NCBI RefSeq assembly: GCF_026151205.1
Contig: NC_087075.1
Coordinates: forward strand, 1,853,911 to 1,917,910
Length of the DNA stretch: 64,000 nt
Source: Bolinopsis microptera
Lineage: Eukaryota; Ctenophora; Tentaculata; Lobata; Bolinopsidae
Reading direction: 5' to 3'
Below the pieces are notes generated by a model that searched no databases, was not told the DNA's origin, and was given only the letters and a program-made list of their open reading frames with translations. Positions 47,641 through 59,656 of this stretch are shown here, in pieces (position 1 is the first letter of the stretch; each line of letters starts with the position of its first letter). The position numbers and the translations under genes were made by a program.

Positions 47641-49440
47641 TGCCCATAACTCTCAGGGCCGGGAAGCATTTTAATTTTAAATCATTGGGGTGGTTCGGCG
47701 TCCAAAAATACACTGACCAAAAGTACTTTCATATCCTCAAGGCCTTTTTACAAGAATTTTCTTAATAAAGTTTGGGCAAACGATTTAAGGCCAGGGGAGC
47801 GTAACTAAAGTGAGTTCGATCAAGACAAGATTATGTTCCGTGCACTCAAACAATATCAGCTCGATCAAATTTGAAATTTGTTATTTTTCCCGTAACGGGC
47901 TTTCATGCTTTGATAAAATTCATAAATCTAAATTACTGCACGAGAAAGTTTGATTAAAATTCCTGCAGGATGAATCGATCTACAGTTCACAATACTATTA
48001 TCATGATCAATTATCAAAAGAGTCCGACTGATTCGAAATACCGGTCAATACCATTCAAAGTTAATCAGCCGTGATGCATAAAATATCAATAATTTAACTT
48101 TATTCTAGAGGGACTTTTCCGTGAACATAAAGGTGCTAACTCCGTGGGAGGTTCCTTACTGATTAAATTTAAAGAGCTAGGTTCTCGGTCTTACCGCTAA
48201 TTAACGACCATATTAAATGTTAGTCATTTGGACTTTTGGAAAATATTGGAATCAGAACGGATAATAAAATCAAGATCATAAAGTCAGGAATCATAAAATT
48301 CCGGATATAAAATACCCGGATCATAAAATCAGGAAGGTAAAGTGTAAAGGCCCCGACTTTATGATTATATTAATGCAGATAGTGGTTCTAATGTGTTAGT
48401 GGTTCTAAGGTGTGAGGATTCATAATGATTAATGCAAATAGTGGTTCTTATGTAACTGACAGACAGGTACAGAAGCCTACAATCTACATCGACAATTTTA
48501 ACATTGAAACATTTAAACAGAAATATTTAAAGAAAAGTCAAAGTGTAACTCAATCGTCCATAGCTAATAAGATGTGACCACCGCTGAGATCAGAGTAGTA
48601 CCACATGCAAGATCAAGCTCGCGAACATTGACAACTTCTAATTGGACACTCTGCATGTACTGTCCCTAACTAGTATGCAAAATGGAAATTTAAAAGTCTA
48701 TGCTGTTATCAGAACTTTTCGTGAATCGTGCGGTTCGTCCTGAAATAAATTAGATTTTTAGATAAAATAGCTATCCGATCCGATGTTATGTTTGAACTAT
48801 TGGGATAAAACATAAAAGCCTTTACAAAGCTGAGTCATTAATATGATTGGAATTTAACCAAATTTTCTAATTAATTAACAAAAAATAATGGTCATAATTA
48901 AATAAAAATTACCATAACTAGAAGAGCATAATGTAGCAGACGAAGATTGCAGCTAGGTATTGATAAGCAGATCTAGATCGCAAACTGGCAGTGTTTCCTG
49001 AAATGTTGATATGAAGATTATATTGGATCGATTTGGAAAGGATGCAATTATACAAAACATACCAAATACCTTACACAGGACTTTATTTGAACGAACACCA
49101 TTTGGGAGCGCTACTTTTTAATTTTGCCTTCTGTTAATTTCTGTCGTCGGATTATAAACTATATCATCATTTTATTGCTTAACGACTGCTTTTCTTGCTT
49201 ATTAGTATTACAGTTACAATTACTGTACTAAAAAAATCTATCAAAAATTATTTACTAAATTGTAAATAAAATTGGAAAAAAACGCCCAAAAATATTTTCT
49301 GATTTTTAATGGTTTTGAATGCCTTCGAACGTTAGTTGTAATGTCCATTTAAAATTATATCCGCTCTCGCAGTATCCAGTAATTGTCCGATCAGGTATAT
49401 CAAAGCGCTCCTACTTCACACTAATAAATACTATACACTA
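47641..49440. other. AT-rich non-coding DNA with a relic of the 928-bp unit
   Basis: No gene is recognised. At 48950-49005 the sequence TAGGTATTGATAAGCAG, TAGATCGCAAACTGG and TTTCCTGAAA matches an intronic block found in each 928-bp unit of the next gene (for example 50469-50520). The duplicated region therefore once extended further. Short AAAATCAGGA-type repeats lie at 48270-48340. Confidence 0.5.
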
Positions 49441-49449
49441 AATCACTAA

Positions 49450-49578
49450 GGTATTAGGTTAGGGTTGGGATCAGATTAGAGGGTTAGGGTTTCGAATAGG
49501 CATTCAATTTAGAGCCACCTAGAGGACGTGTTAAAAAATTTACGTGACAGTCGAGTGTATAGTGATTAATCGTCATTC
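49450..49578 (+). repeat. TTAGGG/CACGTGAC dispersed repeat
   Basis: GGTTAGGGTTGGGATCAGAT, GGGTTAGGGTTTCGAATAG and ACGTGACAGTCGAGTGTA occur in the same order as at 338-475. It lies just downstream of the tandem-domain gene. Confidence 0.75.
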
Positions 49579-49634
49579 TTTTGGTGAGGCATATAGGGAC
49601 GAATAGTTAATATATACATTATACTGGCTACATA

Positions 49635-52600
49635 TCAGTATTTCTTATCTTCGGATTCCGTACTTGAGAATGCCCACTTTTTTACTCCGTCGTCACCGGC
49701 AAAGTTAATCCAGTCTTTTTTTCTTTCCCACATTTCTCTCCAATACGACTTTCCTGTGCAGACTGCGTTGGAAGGTTCGAAAGTGATCAGTAACTCATCG
49801 TTGCAAGTGATATTCAAACCCATATATCCGTGCGTTTCTACTTTGAAGATCCTAAAACCATCATCATCTTTAACGGGCAAATCAACAGGAAGGTCTAAAT
49901 TTGCTTCGTCGGAGTCGTATTTTGTCATACAACTAAGGAAATTATATTTTGGTGGATCTGAGAACAGTAATTTGAAACCCCCTGCATTCATGTACTCTGC
50001 ATTGTCCCTATAGTTGATTCTCAAAACTTTGCGACTTCCAATCGTCAGATCAGTCTTCATATAAACATCCGCTTGATTGGGAATTTCAATCCATTGTTCG
50101 AAATACCTGTCCCTCCATTGATCTGAAACTGTGGTGTTTAAAAGACATATGACAATTATAAATGGTACTTCTAAGTTCTCAGTCGAGTAGAAAAAAAAAT
50201 AAAATCGAGCTTATATTACCTGGAAAACTATCATCTTCCCCATCGTCCACAGCATCAATTACGTCTGGAAGAAGACCACCATCGGAATTACCGTTGCCTG
50301 AAATGAATTAGGAATTGGTCACTTTGTCAAACAAAACAAAGTTAATAAACTAAATTAAAGCAATTTTGTGAACAGGTTCACAATGACGTGGTTCAAGGTG
50401 ATGTTAAGTATAACTGACTGAACTAAAGTTAATTCAATCTGACATCAAATTTTAAATGCAGTTGCAGTTAGGTATTGATAAGCAGGTCTAGATCGCAAAC
50501 TGGTAGCGTTTCCTGAAAATTTGGTAAATATCAGTATTTCTTACCTTCGGATTCCGAACTTGAGAATTTGTACTTTGTTACTCCGTCGTCAAAGCTAAAG
50601 TTTATCACCTCTTTGTTGTTTTCCCACGTATCTCTCCAAAACGCGTGCCATCCCGTGCACACTGCGTTGGAAGGTTCGAAAGTGATCAGTAACTCATCGT
50701 TACAACTGATCTTCAAACCATTTGTTTCGTGCGTTTCTAATTTGAAGATCCTAAAGCCACCATCATCTTCAGCGGGCAAATCAACAGGAAGGTCTAAATT
50801 TGCTTCGGTTAATTCTGTACAATAGAGGAAACCATATTTTGGTGGATCTGAGAACAGTAATTTGAAAGCCCCTGCCTTTTCGCCGGCACTGTTTTCATAG
50901 TTGATTCTCAAAACTTTGCGACTTCCAATCGTCAGATCAGTCTTCATATAAACATCCGCTCGATTGGGAATTTCAATATCTCCCATGAACGGTTTTTCCT
51001 TCCATTGATCTGAAACTGTGATGTTTAAAAGACATATGACAGTTAAAAATTGTACTTCTCAGCCGAGTAGAAAATATTGCAGAATCTAGCTTATAAGCTA
51101 GATAAATATTACCTGTAATACTATTATCATCCACATCGCCCATATCATCAATCGCATCGTTCACAACATCAACTGCATCGTCCACAACATCAACTGCATC
51201 GTCCACGGCATCAACCGCATCGTCCACAGCATCGTCTGCAGCATCGTCTGCTGCATCAACCAAATCTGGAAGAAAACCACCATTGGAATTATCATTGCCG
51301 GAAATGAATTAGGAATTGGTTCAAGGTGATGTTAAGTATAACTGACTGAACTAAAGTTAATTCAATCTGACATCAAATTTTAAATGTAGTTGCAGTTAGG
51401 TATTGATAAGCAGGTCTAGATCGCAAACTGGTAGCGTTTCCTGAAAAGTTAGTAAATATCAGTATTTCTTACCTTCGGATTCCGAACTTGAGAATTTGTA
51501 CTTTGTTACTCCGTCGTCAAAGCTAAAGTTTATCACCTCTTTGTTGTTTTCCCACGTATCTCTCCAAAACGCGTGCCATCCCGTGCACACTGCGTTGGAA
51601 GGTTCGAAAGTGATCAGTAACTCATCGTTACAACTGATCTTCAAACCATTTGTTTCGTGCGTTTCTAATTTGAAGATCCTAAAGCCATCATCATCTTCAG
51701 CGGGCAAATCAACAGGAAGGTCTAAATTTGCTTCGGTTAATTCTGTACAATAGAGGAAACCATATTTTGGTGGATCTGAGAACAGTAATTTGAAACCCCC
51801 TGCCTTTTCGCCGGCACTGTTTTCATAGTTGATTCTCAAAACTTTGCGACTTCCAATCGTCAGATCAGTCTTCATATAAACATCCGCTTGATTGGGAATT
51901 TCAATATCTCCCATGAACGGTTTTTCCTTCCATTGATCTGAAACTGTGATGTTTAAAAGACATATGACAGTTAAAAATTGTACTTCTCAGCCGAGTAGAA
52001 AATATTGCAGAATCTAGCTTATAAGCTAGATAAATATTACCTGTAATACTATTATCATCCACATCGCCCATATCATCAATCGCATCGTTCACAACATCAA
52101 CTGCATCGTCCACAACATCAACTGCATCGTCCACGGCATCAACCGCATCGTCCACAGCATCGTCTGCAGCATCGTCTGCTGCATCAACCAAATCTGGAAG
52201 AAAACCACCATTGGAATTATCATTGCCGGAAATGAATTAGGAATTGGTTCAAGGTGATGTTAAGTATAACTGACTGAACTAAAGTTAATTCAATCTGACA
52301 TCAAATTTTAAATGTAGTTGCAGTTAGGTATTGATAAGCAGGTCTAGATCGCAAACTGGTAGCGTTTCCTGAAAAGTTAGTAAATATCAGTATTTCTTAC
52401 CTTCGGATTCCGAACTTGAGAATTTGTACTTTGTTACTCCGTCGTCAAAGCTAAAGTTTATCACCTCTTTGTTGTTTTCCCACGTATCTCTCCAAAACGC
52501 GTGCCATCCCGTGCACACTGCGTTGGAAGGTTCGAAAGTGATCAGTAACTCATCGTTACAACTGATCTTCAAACCATTTGTTTCGTGCGTTTCTAATTTG

Positions 52601-54505
52601 AAGATCCTAAAGCCATCATCATCTTCAGCGGGCAAATCAACAGGAAGGTCTAAATTTGCTTCGGTTAATTCTGTACAATAGAGGAAACCATATTTTGGTG
52701 GATCTGAGAACAGTAATTTGAAACCCCCTGCCTTTTCGCCGGCACTGTTTTCATAGTTGATTCTCAAAACTTTGCGACTTCCAATCGTCAGATCAGTCTT
52801 CATATAAACATCCGCTTGATTGGGAATTTCAATATCTCCCATGAACGGTTTTTCCTTCCATTGATCTGAAACTGTGATGTTTAAAAGACATATGACAGTT
52901 AAAAATTGTACTTCTCAGCCGAGTAGAAAATATTGCAGAATCTAGCTTATAAGCTAGATAAATATTACCTGTAATACTATTATCATCCACATCGCCCATA
53001 TCATCAATCGCATCGTTCACAACATCAACTGCATCGTCCACAACATCAACTGCATCGTCCACGGCATCAACCGCATCGTCCACAGCATCGTCTGCAGCAT
53101 CGTCTGCTGCATCAACCAAATCTGGAAGAAAACCACCATTGAAATTACCATTTACCCCCTTTACTTTTATACCCCCTTTACTATTATACCCCCTTTACTA
53201 TTATACCCCTCATTGCCGGAAATGAATTAGGAACTGGTTGATTTGTCAAACAAAACAAAGTTAATAAACTAAATTAAAGCAATTTTGTGTACAGGTTCAC
53301 AATGACGTGGTTCAAGGTGATGTTAAGTATAACTGACTGAACTAAAGTTAATTCAATCTGACATCAAATTTTAAATGCAGTTGCAGTTAGGTATTGATAA
53401 GCAGGTCTAGATCGCAAACTGGTAGCGTTTCCTGAAAATTTGGTAAATATCAGTATTTCTTACCTTTGGATTCCGTACTTGAAAATTTGTACTTTGTTAC
53501 TCCGTAGTCAGACTGAAAGTCTATCCTTTCTTTGTTGGATACCCATATCATTCTCCAAAAACTAAATCCTGTGCACATTGCGTCTGAAGGTTCGAAAGTG
53601 ATCAGCAACTCATCGTTGCAACTGATCTTCAAACCCATTGCTCCGTGCGTTTCTACTTTGAAGATCCTAAAACCATCATCATCTTTAGCGGGCAAATCAA
53701 CCCGAAGGCGTCGATTTGTTGTACAAGAGAGGAATTCATATTTTGGTGGATTTGAGAACTGTAATTTGAAACCCCCTGCATTTTTGCCGGCATTGTTGTT
53801 ATAGTTTATTACCAAATTGATGCCACTTCCGATCGTCTTATCAGTCTTCAGATAAACAACTCCTTCGGGAATTTCAATATCCTCCGGCCAGAGCGGTTTG
53901 TCCTTCCATTGCTCTGAAAATGTGGTGTTTAAAAGACATATGACATTGACAGTTAAAAATTGTACTTCTCAGCCAAGTAGAAAATATTGCAGAATCTAGC
54001 TTATAAGCTAGATAAATATTACCTGCACTGGAGCCTGCGGATTCCAAACTTGAGATTTTGAACACGTTTACTCCTCTGTCAAAGTCAAAGTTTATCAGCT
54101 CTTTGTTTTTTTCCCACGTATTTACCCACAATGTCGACCATCCCGTGCACGCTGCGTCTGAAGGTTCGAAAGTGATCAGCAACTCATCGTTGCAACTGAT
54201 CTTCAAACCCATTGCTCCGTGCGTTTCTACTTTGAAGATCCTATAGCCATAATCATCTTTAGCGGGCAAATCAGCAGGAAGGTCTTGACTTGGATTCAAA
54301 AAGTCCGTACATTTAAGGAAACCATACTTTGGTGGAGATGAGAATCTTAATACGAAAGATCCTGTCGTGTCACCGGCATTGTTTTTATAGTTGATTCTCA
54401 AATCTGTGCCACTTCCAATCGTCAGATCAGTCTTCATATAAACATTCTTTTGGTTGGGAAGGTTGATATCTGTCAACGGTGTTGACGGTGTCTCGTGCCA
54501 TTCAT
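49635..54505 (-). CDS. Six-copy unknown-domain protein with acidic linkers (5' partial)
   Basis: Ten exons in transcript order: 54505-54023, 53913-53464, 53121-52969, 52865-52401, 52193-52041, 51937-51473, 51265-51113, 51009-50545, 50264-50220, 50122-49635 (stop). Every internal exon is phase 1-1, so domains can be added or lost without a frameshift; the total is at least 1106 residues. The ~150-aa domain begins QWK and includes VYMKTDLTIGS, FSDPPKYGFLYC, DDGFRIFKLETH, ISCNDELLITFEPS, AVCTGW, a Trp-rich segment, then NFxFDDGVTKYKFSS. Three Cys are kept. I do not recognise it; it looks like a beta-rich extracellular or binding module. Linker exons encode Asp/Ala/Val repeats (DDAVDDAVDAVDD), very acidic. 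The first exon, with start and possible signal peptide, was not found upstream. Confidence 0.8.
50469..53252 (-). repeat. 928-bp tandem duplications (three units)
   Basis: Each unit holds one acidic-linker exon, one domain exon and their introns. Coordinates repeat at exactly 928 bp (domain exon ends 50545, 51473, 52401). Units two and three look identical by eye; unit one differs at a handful of bases. The outer copies (53464-53913 and 49635-50122) are clearly older and diverged. Confidence 0.9.
53140..53215 (+). repeat. Short TACCCCCTTTACTATTA repeats in an intron
   Basis: Three to four copies of ACCCCCTTTACTATTAT lie between linker exon 53121-52969 and domain exon 53913-53464. They mark the point where the 928-bp unit homology is interrupted. 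Confidence 0.8.
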
Positions 54506-56342
54506 CTGAAATATTGGTGTTTTTAAGACACATGCCAAAAACATGTTGACACCTAGCCTAGTCAGTGCGATATTTATAGTGAAGGAATAAAGATATCCAC
54601 CCAACTTGTGTTTATTTGTGGTTATAAACTGATTTATGAATAAATATACCACGAAATACAGAATATACACATATATAACATAATTGTGTATAAATAATTG
54701 TGCAATAAGCATTTTAAAAGTTAAGCCGCGCCGCCCTTCGTGTGTTCGTCGTTATTTTATTTTTAACAGGTTTTGAATTGTTTAATTTGTAGAGTCCTTT
54801 TTATTTTTGTAGGTGATAAATCACTTTACACTAAAATAACATGTTCTCTAGATTAAAATGGCCCTGGATAGAAAGATTTTGAGATTATGCAAAACCCTAA
54901 ACCTCTGATCTACTCTGACCCCAACGTAACCCTAACTCTAACCCTAACACAATCCGTATTTGAAGCATATGCTAAAACCCTAACGAGAAATTCGACCAAC
55001 TTCCTTATAGTTATATGATCATGTCACGCGAGATCGGCGATAGCGCAATAAAGGATATAGATTAAAGGTCATTATAATTGGTACGCTAAATTTTTATACT
55101 TCATTTGTCATTGTATAAAATTGTATAAAATTTGATTCTTATTCCGCAAAATATTAATTAAAGTGCATATTAGTAGAGGCTCTTACGGGCAAAAAGACGT
55201 GTTTTCTGCTACGAGTTTAGAGACCTAACCGCTAATTGGACACAATAGTATGATGTCTAAGGATCGATAATATGTTAAGAAATATAAATTTGGCCTTATT
55301 AGTCACGTGCTATACCAATGCGCCTTTTAAACTTTGACAGTCTATTACTCTAAGGCAAATAAAGTAATTATATTCATATTTTGTCAGCAATAAGATCACA
55401 TTATTTTCTATTTAGTGTGAAAATATGAGCTAGAACGGACATAATCTCGCTGAGTTATAGCTGTTTGACATTTATGATGAACGCGCGGGTGCCAATTGAT
55501 AACAACTAAATGCTTTTGCGCGTAGTGCGCGTCGAAAATTTGGCAAAAACGCTTGCGGAGTGACAATATTCAAACTTCGATAAAGTATATGAAGTGGGTA
55601 CTTCTCGGAAAGGAAAAATTTAGGCAAACACGATGTGACTATTTTTGGGTTGATTTAATGCAACTGCAAAAAATTATTCAAACTTCAAGCAAAAAAAGTC
55701 AAATTTTTACCACTTTTTTGGATTTTTACCCCCAAAAAAATAGAGGGATTTTTCAAATTTTTATATCATCTTGTGCGGCTGTGTTTTAGCTATCTCCATG
55801 CAAGTTTTGCCGACATGCCAACAAAATTAAGTTGTTCAAAATATCAAAAAACATGGTTTTTTGGCCTATTTTTTGTCCAAAAATCGGTTTTTTGCAATTT
55901 TACCCCCAAAAAGTCAGTCCAAATATCTTAAAACCACTTTTAATCGATTCTACGGTCAAAAATACGTCTAGTAAGGTGTATCTGGGGTCCCTAGCGTATC
56001 GAGCAGACAATGCCCGTAAGAGCCTCTACTATATGTCGTATATATGTCATATTTTAACTTGGTTCGACTGTGATGGGATCCGCTCGCGCTGCATCACTGA
56101 CAACCAGACAGAAAGCTGCGAAAACCAAAAACGAGAGGCTCTGCATCTTTATGTCGTCATGAGCCTACTGAAAAAGAAGAGGAATAAATACGAATTCATA
56201 TTTTAAATTTACCTTTTATATTGGGTCAGACATTAACGAGGATTTCAAAGGATTTCAAGGATTTCAAGGATTTCAAAATAAAATGATCATTACAATAAAC
56301 ATTGTGTCGGATCTAAAATTTAAAAATAAAGATAAAATGAAA
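54506..56342. other. Upstream and intergenic DNA
   Basis: Upstream of the tandem-domain gene the minus strand has CTATAAATA at about 54571-54579, a possible TATA box. An ATG downstream of it (54533) reads in frame into the first known exon (MCLKNTNISDEW). That would make an unspliced start possible, without a signal peptide. At 54890-55030 lie CCCTAAC motifs and an inverted match to 2650-2740. The rest is AT-rich, with no gene recognised. Confidence 0.4.
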
Positions 56343-56741
56343 GGCACTATCCGTCGCGGAGTCGAGTCCGCGGCGGAGCCGCCGGACTCCGAGCGGACTC
56401 CGAGCGGACTCCGGCGGAGCCGCCGGACTCCGAGCGGACTCCGGCGGTGCTCCGCCAAAATGTATTTACAGTGGACTCGAGTACATTTTGGCGGACTCCG
56501 AGCGGAGCCGAGCGGACTCCGAGCGGACTTTAAAGTCCGCCGCGGACTCCGAGCGGCTCCGCGGCGGCTCGGCGGAGTGTCCGCCGCGGACTAAGCCACT
56601 AGGCGGACTCCGGTCCGCCGCGGACTCCGGCGGAGTGCTTGGCGGACTCCGCCGGACCTCTCCGCCAGACTTGAATCCGGCGGAGTCCGGCGGAGCTTGG
56701 CGGAGTCCGCCAGCTCGGCGGACTCCGCTCGGAGTCCGCCA
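56343..56741 (+). repeat. GC-rich CGGAGTCCGC repeat, left arm of a large inverted repeat
   Basis: This strongly GC-rich block is built from CGGACTCCGAG, GGCGGAGTCCG and similar self-complementary words, in an otherwise AT-rich region. It starts GGCACTATCCGTCGCGGAG and is the inverted copy of 58927-59322. Internal hairpins are many. Reading frames here are by-products of the composition. Confidence 0.9.
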
Positions 56742-56767
56742 AGCACTCCGCCGGAGTCCGCGGCGGA

Positions 56768-56803
56768 CTCCGAGGTAATAATACATATATTATTACCTCG
56801 GAG
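56768..56803. repeat. 16-bp-arm palindrome
   Basis: CTCCGAGGTAATAATA (56768-56783) pairs perfectly with TATTATTACCTCGGAG (56788-56803) around a 4-bp CATA loop. It lies between the GC-rich block and the RT relic. Confidence 0.9.
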
Positions 56804-56811
56804 CGGTAATC

Positions 56812-57350
56812 GGAACCCCTAGGTTCAAGGAGGAATATCATGTCAAAAAGAAAGTAGAGAAATGGGTAAAGGACAGTGGCGTAACGTTGCCTGTTGGCGC
56901 CCCCCTGCCGAAAAGGCGCCCCCCTGTTGGCGCCCCCTCTCCTTTTGGTGCCCCTCCCTAAAATTGAACAAATTAGGCGATTTAAGAGGATACGCCGGTA
57001 AAATCTCTAAAAAAGTGTGTATCTAGAGCAAAACGCGCAGTTTTGCTAGTACTTTAGTTAAGTTTTCGAAATTGTCCCACATTCAAACGACGATTTGGCG
57101 CCCCCCTAAGACGGCGCCCCCCTGCACAGCGGGGTCAGCAGGGCCCTTCGTTACGCCACTGGTAAAGGATATAGAGAAACTTTTTACTTTTGCTGCCGAT
57201 GAGCCACAGGCAGCGTTAGCTGCATACACTAAAGGAGTAAATTGCAGATGGCAATACCTTCAAAGAACTGTTCCCAACATAGCAGAACTATTCAGACCAC
57301 TAGAGAGTGTTTTAAGACACAAACTGATACCAGCACTCGTGGGCAGATAA
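56812..57350 (+). pseudogene. Reverse-transcriptase element relic split by a hAT MITE
   Basis: Left of the MITE the frame reads IGTPRFKEEYHVKKKVEKWV. Right of it comes VKDIEKLFTFAADEPQAALA, then YTKGVNCRWQYLQRTVPNI and a tail ending LIPALVGR. This is the segment just after the RT domain in a retroelement family abundant in cnidarian and sponge genomes (pattern QPQAAY..F.HG...RW...RT). Only this small piece remains. Confidence 0.7.
56874..57161. mobile_element. 288-bp hAT-type MITE
   Basis: Terminal inverted repeats are CAGTGGCGTAACG and CGTTACGCCACTG (13 bp, perfect). The flanking 8-bp target duplication GTAAAGGA (56866-56873 and 57162-57169) is exact. Both are hAT hallmarks. The interior is GCGCCCCCCTG-rich and non-coding. 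Confidence 0.93.
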
Positions 57351-58880
57351 GTATAATGAATAAATTGTGTAGAAATTAATAAATGTGACTGTGAGTGTGA
57401 CATTGTGACATGTACATTTGCATTTGCAATTTGGGTACGTGGGCCGGCTCGATCCACGTGCGCGGCGCCCCCGCGCCCATTATGCTTACATCTCCAATTT
57501 CAATTGCAGTGTGGTGCTTGCGTGGCGCGGCGGGTCGGGTACTCATGTACTTGATTATTGAGAGTACCCCATCTTATGAACGATAGATGAACTAACAATA
57601 TATTTTGAAGTTTTTTTTTGAAGTATATTATATGTATTGATTATTCTGTGGCAAATAAAATTCTCTTTTTCTTAAATTCTCTTTTTCTTAATTCTTGTTC
57701 ATTGAAATATTACCGCCAGCGAGAAGCCGCAGCTGCGACTGCAAGCCGTGTTACCCACTTCCCTGTACTGTATTGTGATCAGCATGAGTTTAATCAAAGT
57801 AATGTGTATCACTCGCTTCACTCGATCCGAAATTAAAGTATATAATCCTACAACGCTAAGCTAGTAATAAAGTTTTATGAAAGCACTCTGGCCAAGTCAG
57901 TGGATTCTTTTTACCTAATTTTACCTCATCCCATTAAGGAACGCGCGCTGGGTAAGAAGAAACCTAGCCAGAGTGGAAGTCGGCGCCCTCATTAAATTTT
58001 TGGAGAAAATCGCTCGCCAAAATTTGTTGGACCAGGACGATGTCCTAGCCTGGCAGCTCATTGCGCGGCGCGTCGCAACGAGTTTCGTTGTTCGTCGACG
58101 TGCGACGAGCAACGAGAAAATTTGTGCGGCGCGTCGAGTGGCACATCTTAACGGGGGATACGCGTATAAATTTCGATCGCTGACGTACAGCGAGCAGCAC
58201 AGCTGCGAATGGCGTCAGCTAGTAGGATTTCATCCTACAAGGCACATCGCGTTTACCTAGCTAACCAGGTCATTTCCGCCTCCGGCGGTCGCGTGCTACT
58301 GCAAGCGAGAGGGCTATAGTTAGAGCAACACATCGCGCCACAAGCCAAATATTTATCAACATCTTGACTAGCTACGCGGTCCTTTTCCGCATGCGCTCGC
58401 GCTGTGCTCAAAAATTGACGTCGTCAATCAATCAACATCAAGATTTTAGTTTTACATTTGACCTTTATGTCAAAAATTTTTGAATTTTCAATCGGTGGTC
58501 GATGTTACCTGAGGACCTCAGGCTTCGTCCTTACTTCGTTACAGGACGATCGGAGCTCGAAGAGCGTAGAGAGTGCTGGCTGGCGTCGTCCTGTGATGGT
58601 CGACGTATTTTTGCTTGCTAAAAACGCTTCCCCATATGAGATAATATGACAAAAATTGTTTTGGTCACGTGACCAGTCAATGACATTGATATTTCGCTGC
58701 GGACGGTTTGGTGGAGGGTTAGGGTCAACGTTTATACATTATAGGGTCAAAGTTAGGACTAGAGTTGTACACTATTGACATTGTGAGGGTAATGGTTAAG
58801 GTTTATCACTAGCGACCTTTTCATCTGACCACAATATTGCAAAATGCTATGTTGTATGTCACGTGACAAATTTAGCCGAG
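57351..58880. other. Non-coding DNA between the GC-rich arms
   Basis: This is the remainder of the 2.2-kb spacer between the inverted arms. A block at about 58285-58335 (GCGTGCTACTGCAAGCGA, then GGGCTATAGTTAGAGCAA) matches 43645-43690. A TTAGGG/CACGTGAC fragment lies at 58660-58745. No gene recognised. Confidence 0.5.
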
Positions 58881-58926
58881 GGTCGGAAGACGGAGGTCGG
58901 AAGTCAGTGGACTCTGTTGGAATCCG

Positions 58927-59322
58927 GCGGACTCCGAGCGGAGTCCGCCGAGCTGGCGGACTCCGCCAAGCTCCGCCGGACTCCACTGGATTCAAGTCTG
59001 GCGGAGAGGTCCGGCGGAGTCCGCCAAGCACTCCGCCGGAGTCCGCGGCGGACCGGAGTCCGCCTAGTGGCTTAGTCCGCGGCGGACACTCCACCGAGCC
59101 GCCGCGGAGCCGCTCGGAGTCCGCGGCGGACTTTAAAGTCCGCTCGGAGTCCGCTCGGCTCCGCTCGGAGTCCGCCAAAATGTACTCGAGTCCACTGTAA
59201 ATACATTTTGGCGGAGCACCGCCGGAGTCCGCTCGGAGTCCGGCGGCTCCGCCGGAGTCCGCTCGGAGTCCGCTCGGAGTCCGGCGGCTCCGCCGCGGAC
59301 TCGACTCCGCGACGGATAGTGC
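58927..59322 (-). repeat. GC-rich repeat, right arm of the inverted repeat
   Basis: This is the inverted copy of 56343-56741, ending GACGGATAGTGCC. Only scattered single-base differences are visible. The pair could form a stem of nearly 400 bp. Confidence 0.9.
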
Positions 59323-59656
59323 CCTTGACAGTCAAAAACGAAAAAACCGAAACCTGTCCTGAAAAATGCACGGTTGACGGTTATAGTCTAAAGAGTTTAA
59401 ATACCGAGCTATTCTAATATGGAATGTTCATGACGCGAACAACCAGTCCTTTGGGTCCATGCTTAAGATCCACACATAAATTCCACACTAAATCAAAAGT
59501 GTGAAACGCACACGAAAAATAACACACTGTCGGATCCACGTTTCGCATGTTGATTCCATGAGTCATGGTGTTAGTCCTTCCTTTTCTTTTCTGTCACAAC
59601 GATGTAATTTAAATTTTGAATTATGGGTTTTGGTCAAATTATTACCTATTTAATTC

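Noticed and set aside
56273-59417. Arg/Ser/Pro-rich frames in the GC-rich arms
   Set aside because: They are present on both strands and several frames, as expected of self-complementary GC-rich repeats; no conserved product.
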